DNA of 64,000 bases from Micromonospora tulbaghiae (GCF_900091605.1 NZ_FMCQ01000011.1:1-64000), one strand, 5' to 3'; positions 54,722-63,077 are shown, counted from the first letter of the stretch. Translations and numbers: made by a program. The notes: generated by a model from the letters alone, not told the origin.

Positions 54722-55168
54722 CTACGGGTGCTTCGGGAGCACGACCACCCGTCCGAAGAACTCGTCGATCCGGCGCACCACGTCGTTGAAGTCGTCCAGG
54801 TCGATCGGCTTGGTCACGTACGCGTTGGCCTGCAACGTGTAGCTGCTGACCACGTCGGTGTCGGCGTTGGAGGTGGTGAGCACGACGATCGGGATGGTCC
54901 GCAGGCTCTCGTCACCCTTGACCTCGCCGAGCACCTGCCGCCCGTCCATCCGGGGCATGTTCAGGTCGAGCAGGATCACGTCCGGGCGCTGCGCCTCGGT
55001 GTGGCGGCCCTCGCGGCGGAGGAACTCCATCGCCTCCTGACCGTCGGCGACCACGTCGATGACCTTGTCGACGTCGGAGTCGGCGAGCGCCTCCTCGATC
55101 ATCAGGACGTCGCCCGGGTCGTCGTCCACCACCAGGATGCGAACGGGGCTGGGACTGGTCTGACCCAT
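54722..55168 (-). CDS. CheY-like single-domain response regulator
   Basis: A 148-residue stand-alone receiver domain. The acidic pair is in LVVDDDPGDVLMIEEAL, the phospho-Asp is in VILLDLNMPRMDG near 68 and the conserved Lys is in AYVTKPIDLDDF. The RILVVDDDPGDV opening resembles Rcp1/phytochrome-type response regulators. No histidine kinase is adjacent; it lies just downstream of the partner-switching genes. ATG preceded by AGGTAA. Confidence 0.9.
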   Translation of the reverse strand: MGQTSPSPVRILVVDDDPGDVLMIEEALADSDVDKVIDVVADGQEAMEFLRREGRHTEAQRPDVILLDLNMPRMDGRQVLGEVKGDESLRTIPIVVLTTSNADTDVVSSYTLQANAYVTKPIDLDDFNDVVRRIDEFFGRVVVLPKHP

Positions 55169-55239
55169 CGGTTTACCTGCTTCTCGGTGAGGAGGGCGTC
55201 CGGCCGCGCGGCCGGCTGCTGGCGGGGAAATGTACCGGA

Positions 55240-55587
55240 TCAGGAGGCGGCGGGCGCGGTCGGGTCGGCGGCGTGTCGGCCGTGGTGGAGCACCTCGGCC
55301 AGCCCGGTCACCTGGAGCACCCGGTCCACCCGGCCGGTCGCCCCGGTGAGCCGCAGGCAGCCGCCGTCGGCGGCGACGAGATTGTCGCCACGGACGAAGG
55401 CCGCGATGCCGGTGGAGTCGCAGAACGTCAGTTCGGTGAGATCGAGCAGCAGCTCGCGGTGCCCCTCGGCGACCAGCCGGTCGATCGCCGAGTTCAACTC
55501 TCCGGCCGTGGCGAGGTCGAGCTCGCCGGCCAGCCGGAGGCAGACGCCGCCCCCGTCCCGCTGGGCGTACGTGACGGTGAACGTCAC
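55240..55587 (-). CDS. Stand-alone STAS anti-sigma-factor antagonist
   Basis: A 115-residue STAS protein of the RsbV/SpoIIAA type. The phosphosite is Ser58 in LTFCDSTGIAAF, fully consistent with a substrate of an RsbW-type kinase, and LAGELDLATAGEL is the usual first strand-helix. The GTG at 55587 has GAGGGGGG six bases upstream. It is the third gene after PP2C and the B12-binding protein, separated by 76 bases that hold a palindrome and a possible promoter. Confidence 0.88.
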   Translation of the reverse strand: MTFTVTYAQRDGGGVCLRLAGELDLATAGELNSAIDRLVAEGHRELLLDLTELTFCDSTGIAAFVRGDNLVAADGGCLRLTGATGRVDRVLQVTGLAEVLHHGRHAADPTAPAAS

Positions 55588-55620
55588 AGTGGCCCCCCTC
55601 GCTCCCACCACAGAAAAACC

Positions 55621-55640
55621 CTTGCAGTGGTGCAAGTATA
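55621..55640 (-). promoter_or_regulatory. Palindrome overlapping a -10 element before the STAS gene
   Basis: CTTGCA (55621-55626) and TGCAAG (55631-55636) form an inverted repeat. It overlaps TATACT on the minus strand (55635-55640), a near-consensus -10 about 50 bases before the GTG. No -35 is evident. This could be an internal promoter with an operator. Confidence 0.4.
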
Positions 55641-55663
55641 TGGGACGGCCGCCCCGGCGCCCG

Positions 55664-56710
55664 TCAGCGGCCCGCCGCCGACAACCCGCCCACCAGTGCG
55701 CGGCCCCGGTCGAGGAAGGCGGCCGCGCGGGGGAAGTCGCGCAGCTGCTGTCCATAGTGCTCCAGCGTCAGCCCCACCGCGCCCGCCGGCACCCCGCGGC
55801 TGACCAGGATCTCCACCAGCCACTCGACGAACGCGGTGAACAGCGTGGCGTCGTCCACGTAGAGCGCGGCGGCCAGGAAGTCCACGATGTAGCCGAGGTC
55901 GCTGATCGTGGAGTCGAGCTGCGCGGGGGTGTAGTCGGCCGTCGACGGCACCCGCTCCCGCAGGTCGGCAAGCGCGCTGTCGATCAGTTCGCCGCGCCGC
56001 TTGACCAGACTGGCGTACTCGTCGTCGGCCAGGTGCTCCAGCCGCGCGGGCGGCGCCTCACGCAATGCCCGCTCGTCGGCCACCAGGTCCGCTGCGGACG
56101 GCGCGTCCGGCGCCCACGGCACACCGAGCACGCGCGCCCAGCGGCCGTCGTCGCCGAAGCCCCGGCCACCGACCACCACCGGCACGTCGGAGCGGCGGCA
56201 CGCCTCCACCATCCGATGGGCGTGCGGCAGCCGCATCGGCAGGGCGCAGGCCAGCGCCACCGCCTCCGCGTCGTAGCGGTGCAGGTAGGACACCAGGTGC
56301 GCGGCCGGGACGCTGGCGCCGAGAAAGACGACCTGCCAGCCGCGCAGCCGCAGCACCTCGGCCACCAGCCGGGCCGGCAGCGCGTGCCACTCACCGTCCA
56401 TGCAGGCCATCACGATCCGCCCACGGGTGGGCCGGGGATCGGCGTACGCGGCCACCGCGGCGACCACCCGCTCGCTGATGTGGGTGGCGGCGTGCTCCTG
56501 GGCGACGCTCCACTCGTTGCGGGCCCAGCGGTCGCCCACCTCGGCCTGGGCCGGGGCGACCAGGTCCAGGAGCACCCGCTCGGCCGGCACGCCCGCCTCC
56601 AGCAGCCCGCGGGCCACCGCCACGGCGGCGGACTCGTCGGCGTCGGCCAGGCACTCCAGATAGCGGGCGAAGGCGTGGCCCGGGTCGGCCTCGACGGTCG
56701 GCACGGTCAC
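55664..56710 (-). CDS. Cobalamin-binding regulatory protein (CarH-like sensor module)
   Basis: A 348-residue protein. An N-terminal four-helix B12-cap (about 12-95) precedes a Rossmann-like cobalamin domain (about 97-215; IVMACMDGEWHALPARL, VVFLGASVPAAHLV). Trp62, Glu72 and His73 (RWARNEWSVAQEH) reproduce the W-x9-E-H pattern of CarH photoreceptors, and His109 sits at the lower-ligand position in a DxHxxG-like motif whose Gly is Pro. The remaining 130 residues form a helical output domain of unknown type, with no MerR HTH. It overlaps the PP2C gene by four bases, suggesting it modulates that phosphatase. Confidence 0.8.
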   Translation of the reverse strand: MTVPTVEADPGHAFARYLECLADADESAAVAVARGLLEAGVPAERVLLDLVAPAQAEVGDRWARNEWSVAQEHAATHISERVVAAVAAYADPRPTRGRIVMACMDGEWHALPARLVAEVLRLRGWQVVFLGASVPAAHLVSYLHRYDAEAVALACALPMRLPHAHRMVEACRRSDVPVVVGGRGFGDDGRWARVLGVPWAPDAPSAADLVADERALREAPPARLEHLADDEYASLVKRRGELIDSALADLRERVPSTADYTPAQLDSTISDLGYIVDFLAAALYVDDATLFTAFVEWLVEILVSRGVPAGAVGLTLEHYGQQLRDFPRAAAFLDRGRALVGGLSAAGR

Positions 56711-58467
56711 GCGGACGACTCCCTCGTTTGTTCGGTCCCGGCCAGGTCCGGAACCGCGTGCAGGTGCCGCGGCGCCCGCCCGGCCGGGCCGGTGGCCCGC
56801 AACGCGAGCACCGCGATGTCGTCGTGGTCGCCGTGTGCGAGCCAGTCGCAGGTCACCTGCTCGACCCGCTCGGCGAGCGCCGGTGCGGGCATCCGGTGGC
56901 AGCCGGTCACCGCGTTGAGCAGCCGCTCGGCGCCGAACTGCTCTTCGCCGTGCCGGCCGCCCCGGGCCTCGGTCACCCCGTCGCTGTAGAACAGGCAGGT
57001 CTCCCCCGGCGCCAGCTGCACCGTCACCTCACCGATGCGGGGATCGGGCACCACGCCGATCAGCATGCCGCGCAGCGGCACCACCTCGATCTCGCCGGAC
57101 TCCCGCAGCACCAGCGGCGGCAGGTGCCCACCGCCGGCCAGGGTCAGCGTCAGGCCGCCGTCGCGGTCCGGCCGGGCCACGCCGAGCACCATGGTGGCGA
57201 ACCGGCCCTGCCCGTGCGCCTGCGTGGTCTCCAGCAGCGCGTCGTTGAGCAGCTTCAGCAGCCGCCCCGGCTGGCTCTCGACCCGGTGCAGCGCCTGGAG
57301 GCACTGGCGCAGCTGGCCGGTGAACACGGCCGCCTCCACGCCCTTGCCCGACACGTCGCCGAGGAAGAAGACCGAGCCTCCGTCGGCGAGCCGGTGCGAC
57401 CCGTAGAAGTCACCGCCGATGCGCAGACCCGCCTGCGCCGGCCGGTACGCGGTGCCCCACTGCACGCCGGACGCGGGAGCCGGCTCGACCGGCAGCAGGC
57501 TGGCCTGCAACGTGTCGGCGACCTCGGCCTGGTCGCGGTAGAGCATGGCGGTGGTCAGCGCCGCACCGGCCCGGGCCGCGAACGCGCGGACCAGGTCCAC
57601 GTCGGCCTCGTCGTACCAGCGGTCGGCCCGCCGGACCACCAGCAGCGCCCCGGCCGGCGCCTCCCGGCCGGGCAGCGGCACCACCCGGGCGGTGGCACCG
57701 GAGGCGTCGAGGCCGGGCAGCCAGCCCGCCTCGGCGGCCTGCTCGACCAGCCAGTCCAGCTCGTGCGGCTCGGTGCCGGACAGGCCCGCCTCGATGGCCG
57801 CCGGGAGCGCCGGGGCGGGCAGCACCCCGCTGTCCACCACCGGTGCCCGGTCGTCCGCGCGTACCGCGCGCCACCAACGGGCGCGGCCGGAGCGGGGAGC
57901 GAGCACCAGGACCGCCACGTCGGCCGCCGTGGGCACGGCCAGGCGGACCACGGCGGCGGCGGCCCGGTCCGGGTGCAGCGGGTTGCCGAGCTTCTCGCCG
58001 ACCACGGCGAGGAACGCCGAGCGGGCCCGCTCGGCGAGCAGTGCGTCGGCCCGGCTCACGCTCTCGGTGACGTCGTCGACGTACCAGCAGCGCCGGCGGT
58101 GGGACAACGCGACCGGGCGTACGCGCAGCCGCCGCCCGTGGTGGGTGAACTCGGCCGGGCCGTCGCCGCGCAGCGGTGCCGGGCCGGCGGCGGCCAGCAG
58201 CTCGCCGGGCGTCACCTCGGGGATCAGCCGCTCCGCGACCGGGCTCACGTGCTGGACGACACCGTCGGCGTCGCAGACGACCAGGCCCTCGCGGAAGTAC
58301 TCGACAACCTCGGACCAGTTCGGGACGGTGAGGTCGCGGTCGGCTGCCAGCCACGGCAGGGCGGACGGCACCGGCGCGGCGGCGGACCACGCCCGAGCCC
58401 GTGCGGCACTCGGCGTGGAGAACCGTCCGTCGCCCGGGTCGGCACCCCTGACGTCGGCAGCAGTCAC
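56707..58467 (-). CDS. PP2C/SpoIIE-family phosphatase with PAS and GAF domains
   Basis: A 586-residue protein. PAS-like region about 47-135 (EVVEYFREGLVVCDADGVVQHVSP), GAF-like region about 145-320 (VDLVRAFAARAGAALTTAM), and C-terminal PPM/SpoIIE domain about 340-560 with GGDFYGSHRLADGG, FLGDVSGKGVEAAVFTG, FYSDGVTEARGG and DHDDIAVLAL supplying the metal-binding Asp residues. Such proteins dephosphorylate STAS antagonists and so release sigma factors. GTG start at 58467 with GAGGAGA somewhat far upstream. It leads the PP2C-B12-STAS operon. Confidence 0.9.
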   Translation of the reverse strand: MTAADVRGADPGDGRFSTPSAARARAWSAAAPVPSALPWLAADRDLTVPNWSEVVEYFREGLVVCDADGVVQHVSPVAERLIPEVTPGELLAAAGPAPLRGDGPAEFTHHGRRLRVRPVALSHRRRCWYVDDVTESVSRADALLAERARSAFLAVVGEKLGNPLHPDRAAAAVVRLAVPTAADVAVLVLAPRSGRARWWRAVRADDRAPVVDSGVLPAPALPAAIEAGLSGTEPHELDWLVEQAAEAGWLPGLDASGATARVVPLPGREAPAGALLVVRRADRWYDEADVDLVRAFAARAGAALTTAMLYRDQAEVADTLQASLLPVEPAPASGVQWGTAYRPAQAGLRIGGDFYGSHRLADGGSVFFLGDVSGKGVEAAVFTGQLRQCLQALHRVESQPGRLLKLLNDALLETTQAHGQGRFATMVLGVARPDRDGGLTLTLAGGGHLPPLVLRESGEIEVVPLRGMLIGVVPDPRIGEVTVQLAPGETCLFYSDGVTEARGGRHGEEQFGAERLLNAVTGCHRMPAPALAERVEQVTCDWLAHGDHDDIAVLALRATGPAGRAPRHLHAVPDLAGTEQTRESSA

Positions 58468-58490
58468 CAGCTGAGCCCCACTCTCCTCGT

Positions 58491-58508
58491 CGGCGCCCCG
58501 GGGCGCCG
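58491..58508. promoter_or_regulatory. 18-base perfect palindrome upstream of the PP2C operon
   Basis: CGGCGCCCC directly joined to GGGGCGCCG, 24 bases before the PP2C start. It could be an operator or a leader hairpin. No clear sigma-B-type element was found in this divergent region. Confidence 0.4.
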
Positions 58509-58672
58509 GACACGGCGCCTGTGGTCACGTCTCCTCGCCCACCCTACGCCGGTATGCCCGTACCGCCACCCCACAGCGCTGCCGGCCGGCTCGCGCGTCC
58601 AGCGAAGCCGTGCCGCCGTTGTTACGATCCTGTCAATCCCGGCCCGGCCGGCAGCCCGCGGAAAGGCGTGAC

Positions 58673-59056
58673 GTGGTTCCTCAACGGAGAAGGCCCGAGG
58701 CGAGCCCGCTGAGCATCTCCGTGGATGGCTCCGACCCGGCCGTCCCGGTGGTCGTGGTCGGCGGCGACCTGGCGTACGCCACGGCCTCCCCGCTACGCGC
58801 CGAGATCGACAGGCTGCTCGCCGGACGCCCGAGGACGCTGGTGTTCGACTTCGGCGGCCTGGAGTTCATGGACAGCACCGGCCTGTCCGTGATCGTGCAC
58901 GCCTGGCGGGAGGGCCAGCAGGCCGGCACCGTCATCGAGCTGCGCGCGGTCCCGCGTTTCCTCGAGACGATCCTCGACCTGACCGGCGTCACCGGCCTGC
59001 TCGAGCGCGCGCCTGTCGACGACCGGCCCGCGCCGGGCTCGGTCGCGTCCGCGTGA
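58673..59056 (+). CDS. Stand-alone STAS anti-sigma-factor antagonist
   Basis: A 127-residue STAS protein. Phosphosite Ser68 is in LEFMDSTGLSVI, and DLAYATASPLRAEIDRLL is the typical first part. It probably binds an RsbW-type kinase when dephosphorylated. GTG start at 58673 is chosen for GGAAAGG upstream; the first dozen residues are not conserved STAS sequence. It is divergent from the PP2C operon. Confidence 0.83.
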   Translation: MVPQRRRPEASPLSISVDGSDPAVPVVVVGGDLAYATASPLRAEIDRLLAGRPRTLVFDFGGLEFMDSTGLSVIVHAWREGQQAGTVIELRAVPRFLETILDLTGVTGLLERAPVDDRPAPGSVASA

Positions 59057-59063
59057 CCCCGGG

Positions 59064-59091
59064 GGTTTCCCGGCCGCCCCCGGCTGGGAAC
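59064..59091 (+). promoter_or_regulatory. Candidate sigma-B-type promoter of the second STAS gene
   Basis: GGTTT, 17 bases, GGGAAC, ending eight bases before the GTG start at 59100, so the mRNA may be leaderless. Confidence 0.42.
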
Positions 59092-59099
59092 ATGGGTGC

Positions 59100-59447
59100 G
59101 TGCCCTCCCAGATGTTGACCATCGAGGTGGACCGGCTCGACGCCGGTTCCGCCCGGATGCGGCTGGCCGGGGAGCTGGACTTCGACACCGCGCCGGAGCT
59201 CGTCGCCGCCGTGGCCGACCTGCGCCGCGACGGTCACCAGGAGCTGGAACTCGACTTCGCCGGGGTGCACCTCTGCGACTCCTCCGGCCTGAGCGCCCTC
59301 GTGGTGATCCACCGGGCCGGCACCGGGGCGATCCGCCTGCTGAACCTGAACCCGCAGGTGCGGCACCTGCTGGACCGCACCGGCCTGGCCGAGCTGCTGG
59401 CCGCCCCGCCGCGCGACCTGACCGGCGAGGCCCGCGAGGTGGTCTGA
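59100..59447 (+). CDS. Stand-alone STAS anti-sigma-factor antagonist
   Basis: A 115-residue STAS protein. Ser61 in VHLCDSSGLSALVVIH is the predicted phosphosite, and LAGELDFDTAPELVAAV is the classical RsbV opening. GTG at 59100; an in-frame ATG at 59112 is an alternative. Three such antagonists within 4 kb plus fused ones elsewhere suggest several kinase partners. Confidence 0.88.
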   Translation: MPSQMLTIEVDRLDAGSARMRLAGELDFDTAPELVAAVADLRRDGHQELELDFAGVHLCDSSGLSALVVIHRAGTGAIRLLNLNPQVRHLLDRTGLAELLAAPPRDLTGEAREVV

Positions 59448-59498
59448 CCGTCCACCGCGGCGCCCGCTACGCGGGCTGAGCGGCCGGCGGACAGGGGT

Positions 59499-59531
59499 GG
59501 CCCCCGACCCTGGGACCAGGGGCCGGGGGCC
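59499..59531. terminator. GC-rich hairpin between STAS and a convergent small gene
   Basis: GGCCCCCG and CCGGGGGCC arms with ACCCTGG/CCAGGG inside, one bulge. It follows the STAS gene and precedes the end of the convergent small gene. Confidence 0.55.
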
Positions 59532-59542
59532 GGGAGGATGGC

Positions 59543-59857
59543 TCAGGCGGCGGGCGCGGCCTGCCGGTGCGGCGCCTCGTCGCGCGACTGCCCCGCGAGC
59601 GGAGGCTCGACGTCCTCCGGCGCGCCGGAATCGGGCGTCTGGAACAGATAACGGACGAAGTCCCCGCTCATGTCGTCGTCGTCCGCCCCGGGCCACTGCC
59701 CGACACAGTCGACGCCGATCACCTCGCGTCCGCTGCCGTCGTGGTGCTCCAGCAGGGCCCACAGGGTCACCGGGTAGGAGCGGGTGGCGTCCGGGCCGAT
59801 CCGCCATCGGGCGTACCAGCCGGGACGGGCGGGGACGATCTCCACGATCCGTTTCAT
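59543..59857 (-). CDS. Small protein of unknown function
   Basis: A 104-residue protein. The N-terminal two thirds are a compact beta-rich domain, KRIVEIVPARPGWYARWRIGPD followed by YPVTLWALLEHHDGSGREVIGVDC, and the tail is acidic and low complexity (PGADDDDMSGDF). The ATG at 59857 is preceded by GGAAGGGCAGG. No family recognised. Confidence 0.68.
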   Translation of the reverse strand: MKRIVEIVPARPGWYARWRIGPDATRSYPVTLWALLEHHDGSGREVIGVDCVGQWPGADDDDMSGDFVRYLFQTPDSGAPEDVEPPLAGQSRDEAPHRQAAPAA

Positions 59858-59970
59858 GTCGACCTGCCCTTCCGCGTGCGTCGGAAGTTGTCCGGTCCGT
59901 CCGAGCCTGCCGCCCGCCGGGGTGAGCGCTCCTCACCCGCAGCGAATGAAGCGTCCGCCGGGCCGTCCGC

Positions 59971-59997
59971 CGTTACCTTCCCGGCAGCGCCGGGAAC
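59971..59997 (+). promoter_or_regulatory. Candidate sigma-B-type promoter of the DUF2267 gene
   Basis: CGTTA, 16 bases, GGGAAC, about 45 bases before the ATG. The -10 and following bases CCGGGAACGCGGTC are identical to the OsmC promoter. Confidence 0.45.
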
Positions 59998-60040
59998 GCG
60001 GTCGACGCAAGCGCAACCGACCCAGGAACGAGGTGCGACG

Positions 60041-61012
60041 ATGCGCAAGCAGATGGAGGGCGACAACCAGCGCCGCCGGACCCTGGCCCGCGAGGCCCGC
60101 GAGCGAGGGCTGCGGCCGAGCCAGATCGGCGCCAGCCTGAGCGCGTCCAAGCAGGTCACCTCGCTGGACCAGCACGACCGGTCCGGCCCGCCGCCGGCCG
60201 GACGGCACAAGCCGGACACCACCCGGGGTGGCCCCGCGCCGCCGCCGGTCGCAGTCGCGGAGCAGCAGCGCCCGCTGCCGGACCCGACGCCGTCACCCGG
60301 GGTCTCGATGGGCTACCGGGATCTCGTCGACGACGTGAGCCGGCGCGCCGGGGTGGACTTCACCACGGCCAAGGTCGCGGCGGAGGGCACCGTGCTGGCC
60401 CTGGCCCGGGCGCTGGACGAGGCGGAACGGGAGCGGCTGCTGGAGGCGGTGCCGCTGACCCTGCACGACGTGGTGCCGGTGTACGGGCTGGAACGCCGCC
60501 GCGACCTGCCCGGCTTCCTGGCCGAGGTGGGCCGGTACAGCCGCCTCACCCCGGAGCAGGCGCGCTACCAGGCCGAGGCGACGCTCGCCGCGCTCGCCGC
60601 GGCCGACGCGGATCTGGTCGAGTCGCTGCGCGTACCGGACGAGTTGCGTGACCTGCTCGGGCCGACCGACTTCGGCGGCGGCCTGGTGGGCGCGTCCTCG
60701 GCCACCGCGCCGCTGACCGAGGCGGAGCTGCGCGACGCGCTCGCGACGCTGCCCTACTGGTCCAGCGACCGGCGGTCGCTCGTGCGGACGATCGAGCTGC
60801 CCGGCGGCAACCTGGACCGGGTGCTCGACCGGTTGGACCGGCTCAAGTCCGACGTCGGACGGTCGCCGCAGATCGGGCGGCCGGACCCGGACAACGCCGT
60901 GCTGACGGTCCGGACCCAGCAGGTCGACGGCGTGACGGCGGCGGACGTCGACCTCGCGCACCGGGTGGACGCGGCGGTCGACGAGGCCGGCGCCGGGATG
61001 GCGGCCGGCTGA
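60041..61012 (+). CDS. DUF2267 protein with degenerate pterin-dehydratase-like C-terminus
   Basis: A 323-residue protein. The N-terminal 45 residues are basic (NQRRRTLAREARERGLRPSQIG), a linker follows, then DUF2267 at about 90-205 (YRDLVDDVSRRAGVDF and related helices). The C-terminal 90 residues, ALATLPYWSSDRRSLVRTIEL through VDGVTAADVDLAHRVDAAV, resemble 4a-hydroxytetrahydrobiopterin dehydratase in layout, but the usual HHP motif reads RSPQI, so the catalytic site seems lost. Role unknown. Good Shine-Dalgarno GAGGTG upstream. Confidence 0.8.
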   Translation: MRKQMEGDNQRRRTLAREARERGLRPSQIGASLSASKQVTSLDQHDRSGPPPAGRHKPDTTRGGPAPPPVAVAEQQRPLPDPTPSPGVSMGYRDLVDDVSRRAGVDFTTAKVAAEGTVLALARALDEAERERLLEAVPLTLHDVVPVYGLERRRDLPGFLAEVGRYSRLTPEQARYQAEATLAALAAADADLVESLRVPDELRDLLGPTDFGGGLVGASSATAPLTEAELRDALATLPYWSSDRRSLVRTIELPGGNLDRVLDRLDRLKSDVGRSPQIGRPDPDNAVLTVRTQQVDGVTAADVDLAHRVDAAVDEAGAGMAAG

Positions 61013-61083
61013 GCCGGCGGCGGGACGGCTCCGGTCCCCCGCGGGCCGGGGCCGCCCGTGGCCGCGCGGTACCGTGTTCCGCC

Positions 61084-61872
61084 GTGGATCACGACGACGC
61101 CGAGACCCTGGAGATCGTGGTGGACCCGGCCCGCCCGTCCGGGCGCACGCTGCTGGCCGACGGGGTCGAGCAGTCGTACGTGGACGTGGCCGACGCCCGG
61201 TACCTGCACTTCGAGTACGTGCGGCGGATCGCCGCCGCGATCGACGTGGCCGCCCCGCGGGGCGCGGCGCTGACCGCGCTGCACCTCGGCGGCGGCGCGC
61301 TCACGCTGCCGCGCTGGCTCGCGCGCACCCGGCCCGGTTCGGCGCAGCGGGTGGTCGAGCGCGATCCGGCCGTGGTCGAGCTGGTCGGGCGGAAGCTGCC
61401 ACCGCTGCCGCCGGAGGTGGTGGTGGCGCTCGGCGACGCCCGGGAGGCGCTCGCCGGGGAGCCGTCCGGGGCGTACGACGTGGTGGTGGCCGACGTGTAC
61501 CGGGCGGCCCGGATGCCGCCGCACGTGGCGGCGCTCGAGTTCGCGGCGCAGGTGGCCCGGGTGCTGCGCCCGGACGGCCTCTATCTGATCAACCTCACCG
61601 ACCTGCCGCCGCTGGCGCACACCCGGGCGCAGGTGGCCACGCTGCGCGCGGTCTTCGCCGACGTGTGCCTGGTCGCCGACCGGCGGATGCTGCGCGGGCG
61701 CCGGTACGGCAACGTGGTGCTGGCCGCCTCGCCCGTCGCCGGGCGGCTGCCGGTGGTTCGGCTCGCCACCCGCGTCGCCGCCGACCCGGTGCCCGGAACC
61801 GTGCTGCACGCCGCGACGCTCGACGCGTTCGCCGCCGGCGCGCTCCCGGTCACCGACGCCGACCTGGGCTGA
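61084..61872 (+). CDS. Spermidine-synthase-like protein
   Basis: A 262-residue Rossmann protein of the polyamine aminopropyltransferase family: AALTALHLGGGALTLPRWLAR near 60-80, VVERDPAVVELVGRKLP near 90-106 and DAREALAGEPSGAYDVVVADVY near 119-140. The usual N-terminal beta-domain is shortened and the key Asp in the DVY motif is kept. Actinobacterial proteins of this type often lack polyamine activity, so the function is open. Confidence 0.85.
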   Translation: MDHDDAETLEIVVDPARPSGRTLLADGVEQSYVDVADARYLHFEYVRRIAAAIDVAAPRGAALTALHLGGGALTLPRWLARTRPGSAQRVVERDPAVVELVGRKLPPLPPEVVVALGDAREALAGEPSGAYDVVVADVYRAARMPPHVAALEFAAQVARVLRPDGLYLINLTDLPPLAHTRAQVATLRAVFADVCLVADRRMLRGRRYGNVVLAASPVAGRLPVVRLATRVAADPVPGTVLHAATLDAFAAGALPVTDADLG

Positions 61873-61878
61873 GCGCCG

Positions 61879-61904
61879 GGTTTCCGCACCGGCGTCGCGG
61901 GTAG
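61879..61904 (+). promoter_or_regulatory. Candidate sigma-B-type promoter of the AI-2E transporter gene
   Basis: GGTTT, 15 bases, GGGTAG, ending nine bases before the ATG, so the transcript would be leaderless or nearly so. It lies in only 41 bases between two co-directional genes, which argues against an accidental match. Confidence 0.52.
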
Positions 61905-61913
61905 CCGCGCCGG

Positions 61914-63077
61914 ATGAGCGCCGCCTCGGACCGGTCCACCGCGCGCCGGACGCTGATCGTGATCGGTCTGGTCCTCGCCACAGTGGTCGGCCTGGCGCTG
62001 GTCTGGGCCACCCGGCGGGTGCTGGTGTGGGCGCTGGTGGCGGTGTTCTTCGCGGTCGCCCTGAAACCACTCGTGGACCGTCTCGAACGTCGGGTACGCC
62101 GCCGCGCGCTCGCCACGCTGCTGGTGTTCCTGGCCGCGTTCGCGCTGTTCGCCGCCGTCGGGGCGCTGATCGTGGTGCCGCTGGTGGACGAGGTGGGCCG
62201 CTTCGCCGACCGGGCGCCGGAGCTGGTGCGCGAGGCCCAGGCCGGGCAGGGACCGCTCGGACGGCTGCTGGAGCGCTTCCACCTGCTCCGGTACGCCGAA
62301 CCCGGCCAGCTCCGCCGGTTCGGCGCCCGGCTCGGCGACCCGACAGTCGGGGTGGTCCGCAGCGTCGCCCAGGCGGTCGCCGCCCTGGTCACAGTGGTGG
62401 TGCTGGCGTACCTGATGGTCCTGGAGGCGCCGAAGATCGTCGCCGCCGCGCTGCGGCTGACCGGCGACGGCCCGGCGGCGCGGCTGCGGCGCATCGGGCG
62501 TGACTCGTCCCGGATCGTCACCGGCTACCTGACCGGCAACCTGCTGATCAGCGTGATCTGCGGCGGTCTGACGTTCGTCGTGCTGTTCCTGCTCGGTGTG
62601 CCGTTCGCCGCGGTGATCGCGCTGACGGTCGCCGTGTTCGACCTGATCCCGCTCGTCGGGGCCACGCTCGGGGCGATCGCCGCGGCCGGCGCGGCGTTCC
62701 TGCACTCCCCCACCGCCGGCATCGTGGTGCTGGTCTTCTTCGTGGTCTACCAGCAGGTGGAGAACCATCTGCTGCAACCGGTCATCATGGCCCGCGCGGT
62801 CCGCCTGAACCCGTTGACGGTGCTGGTCAGTGTGCTGCTGTCGGTCGAGCTGGCCGGGCTGGTGGGCGCGCTGCTGGCGATCCCGGCGGCCGGCATCGCG
62901 CAGGTGCTGCTGCGCGAGTACGTGCCGGCCGGGCGCCAGGCCCTGCCGCAGCCCGCCGACGGCGGACCGGCGGAACCGGCGGGTCCGCCTGACACCGGTC
63001 CGGCTGCCGGTGCGATCGCGCCGGAACGGCCGGAGGCCGGCCCGGGAGCGCCGGAACGGCCGCCGGCCGGCGGGTGA
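61914..63077 (+). CDS. AI-2E-family membrane transporter
   Basis: A 387-residue membrane protein with about eight spans: TLIVIGLVLATVVGLALVW, VLVWALVAVFFAVAL, LATLLVFLAAFALFAAVGAL, and the C-terminal block VAVFDLIPLVGATLGAI and VYQQVENHLLQPVIM are family signatures. Members export small molecules (autoinducer-2 in TqsA) or act as Na+/H+ antiporters. A Pro/Ala/Gly-rich cytosolic tail of about 45 residues ends the protein. Confidence 0.9.
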   Translation: MSAASDRSTARRTLIVIGLVLATVVGLALVWATRRVLVWALVAVFFAVALKPLVDRLERRVRRRALATLLVFLAAFALFAAVGALIVVPLVDEVGRFADRAPELVREAQAGQGPLGRLLERFHLLRYAEPGQLRRFGARLGDPTVGVVRSVAQAVAALVTVVVLAYLMVLEAPKIVAAALRLTGDGPAARLRRIGRDSSRIVTGYLTGNLLISVICGGLTFVVLFLLGVPFAAVIALTVAVFDLIPLVGATLGAIAAAGAAFLHSPTAGIVVLVFFVVYQQVENHLLQPVIMARAVRLNPLTVLVSVLLSVELAGLVGALLAIPAAGIAQVLLREYVPAGRQALPQPADGGPAEPAGPPDTGPAAGAIAPERPEAGPGAPERPPAGG

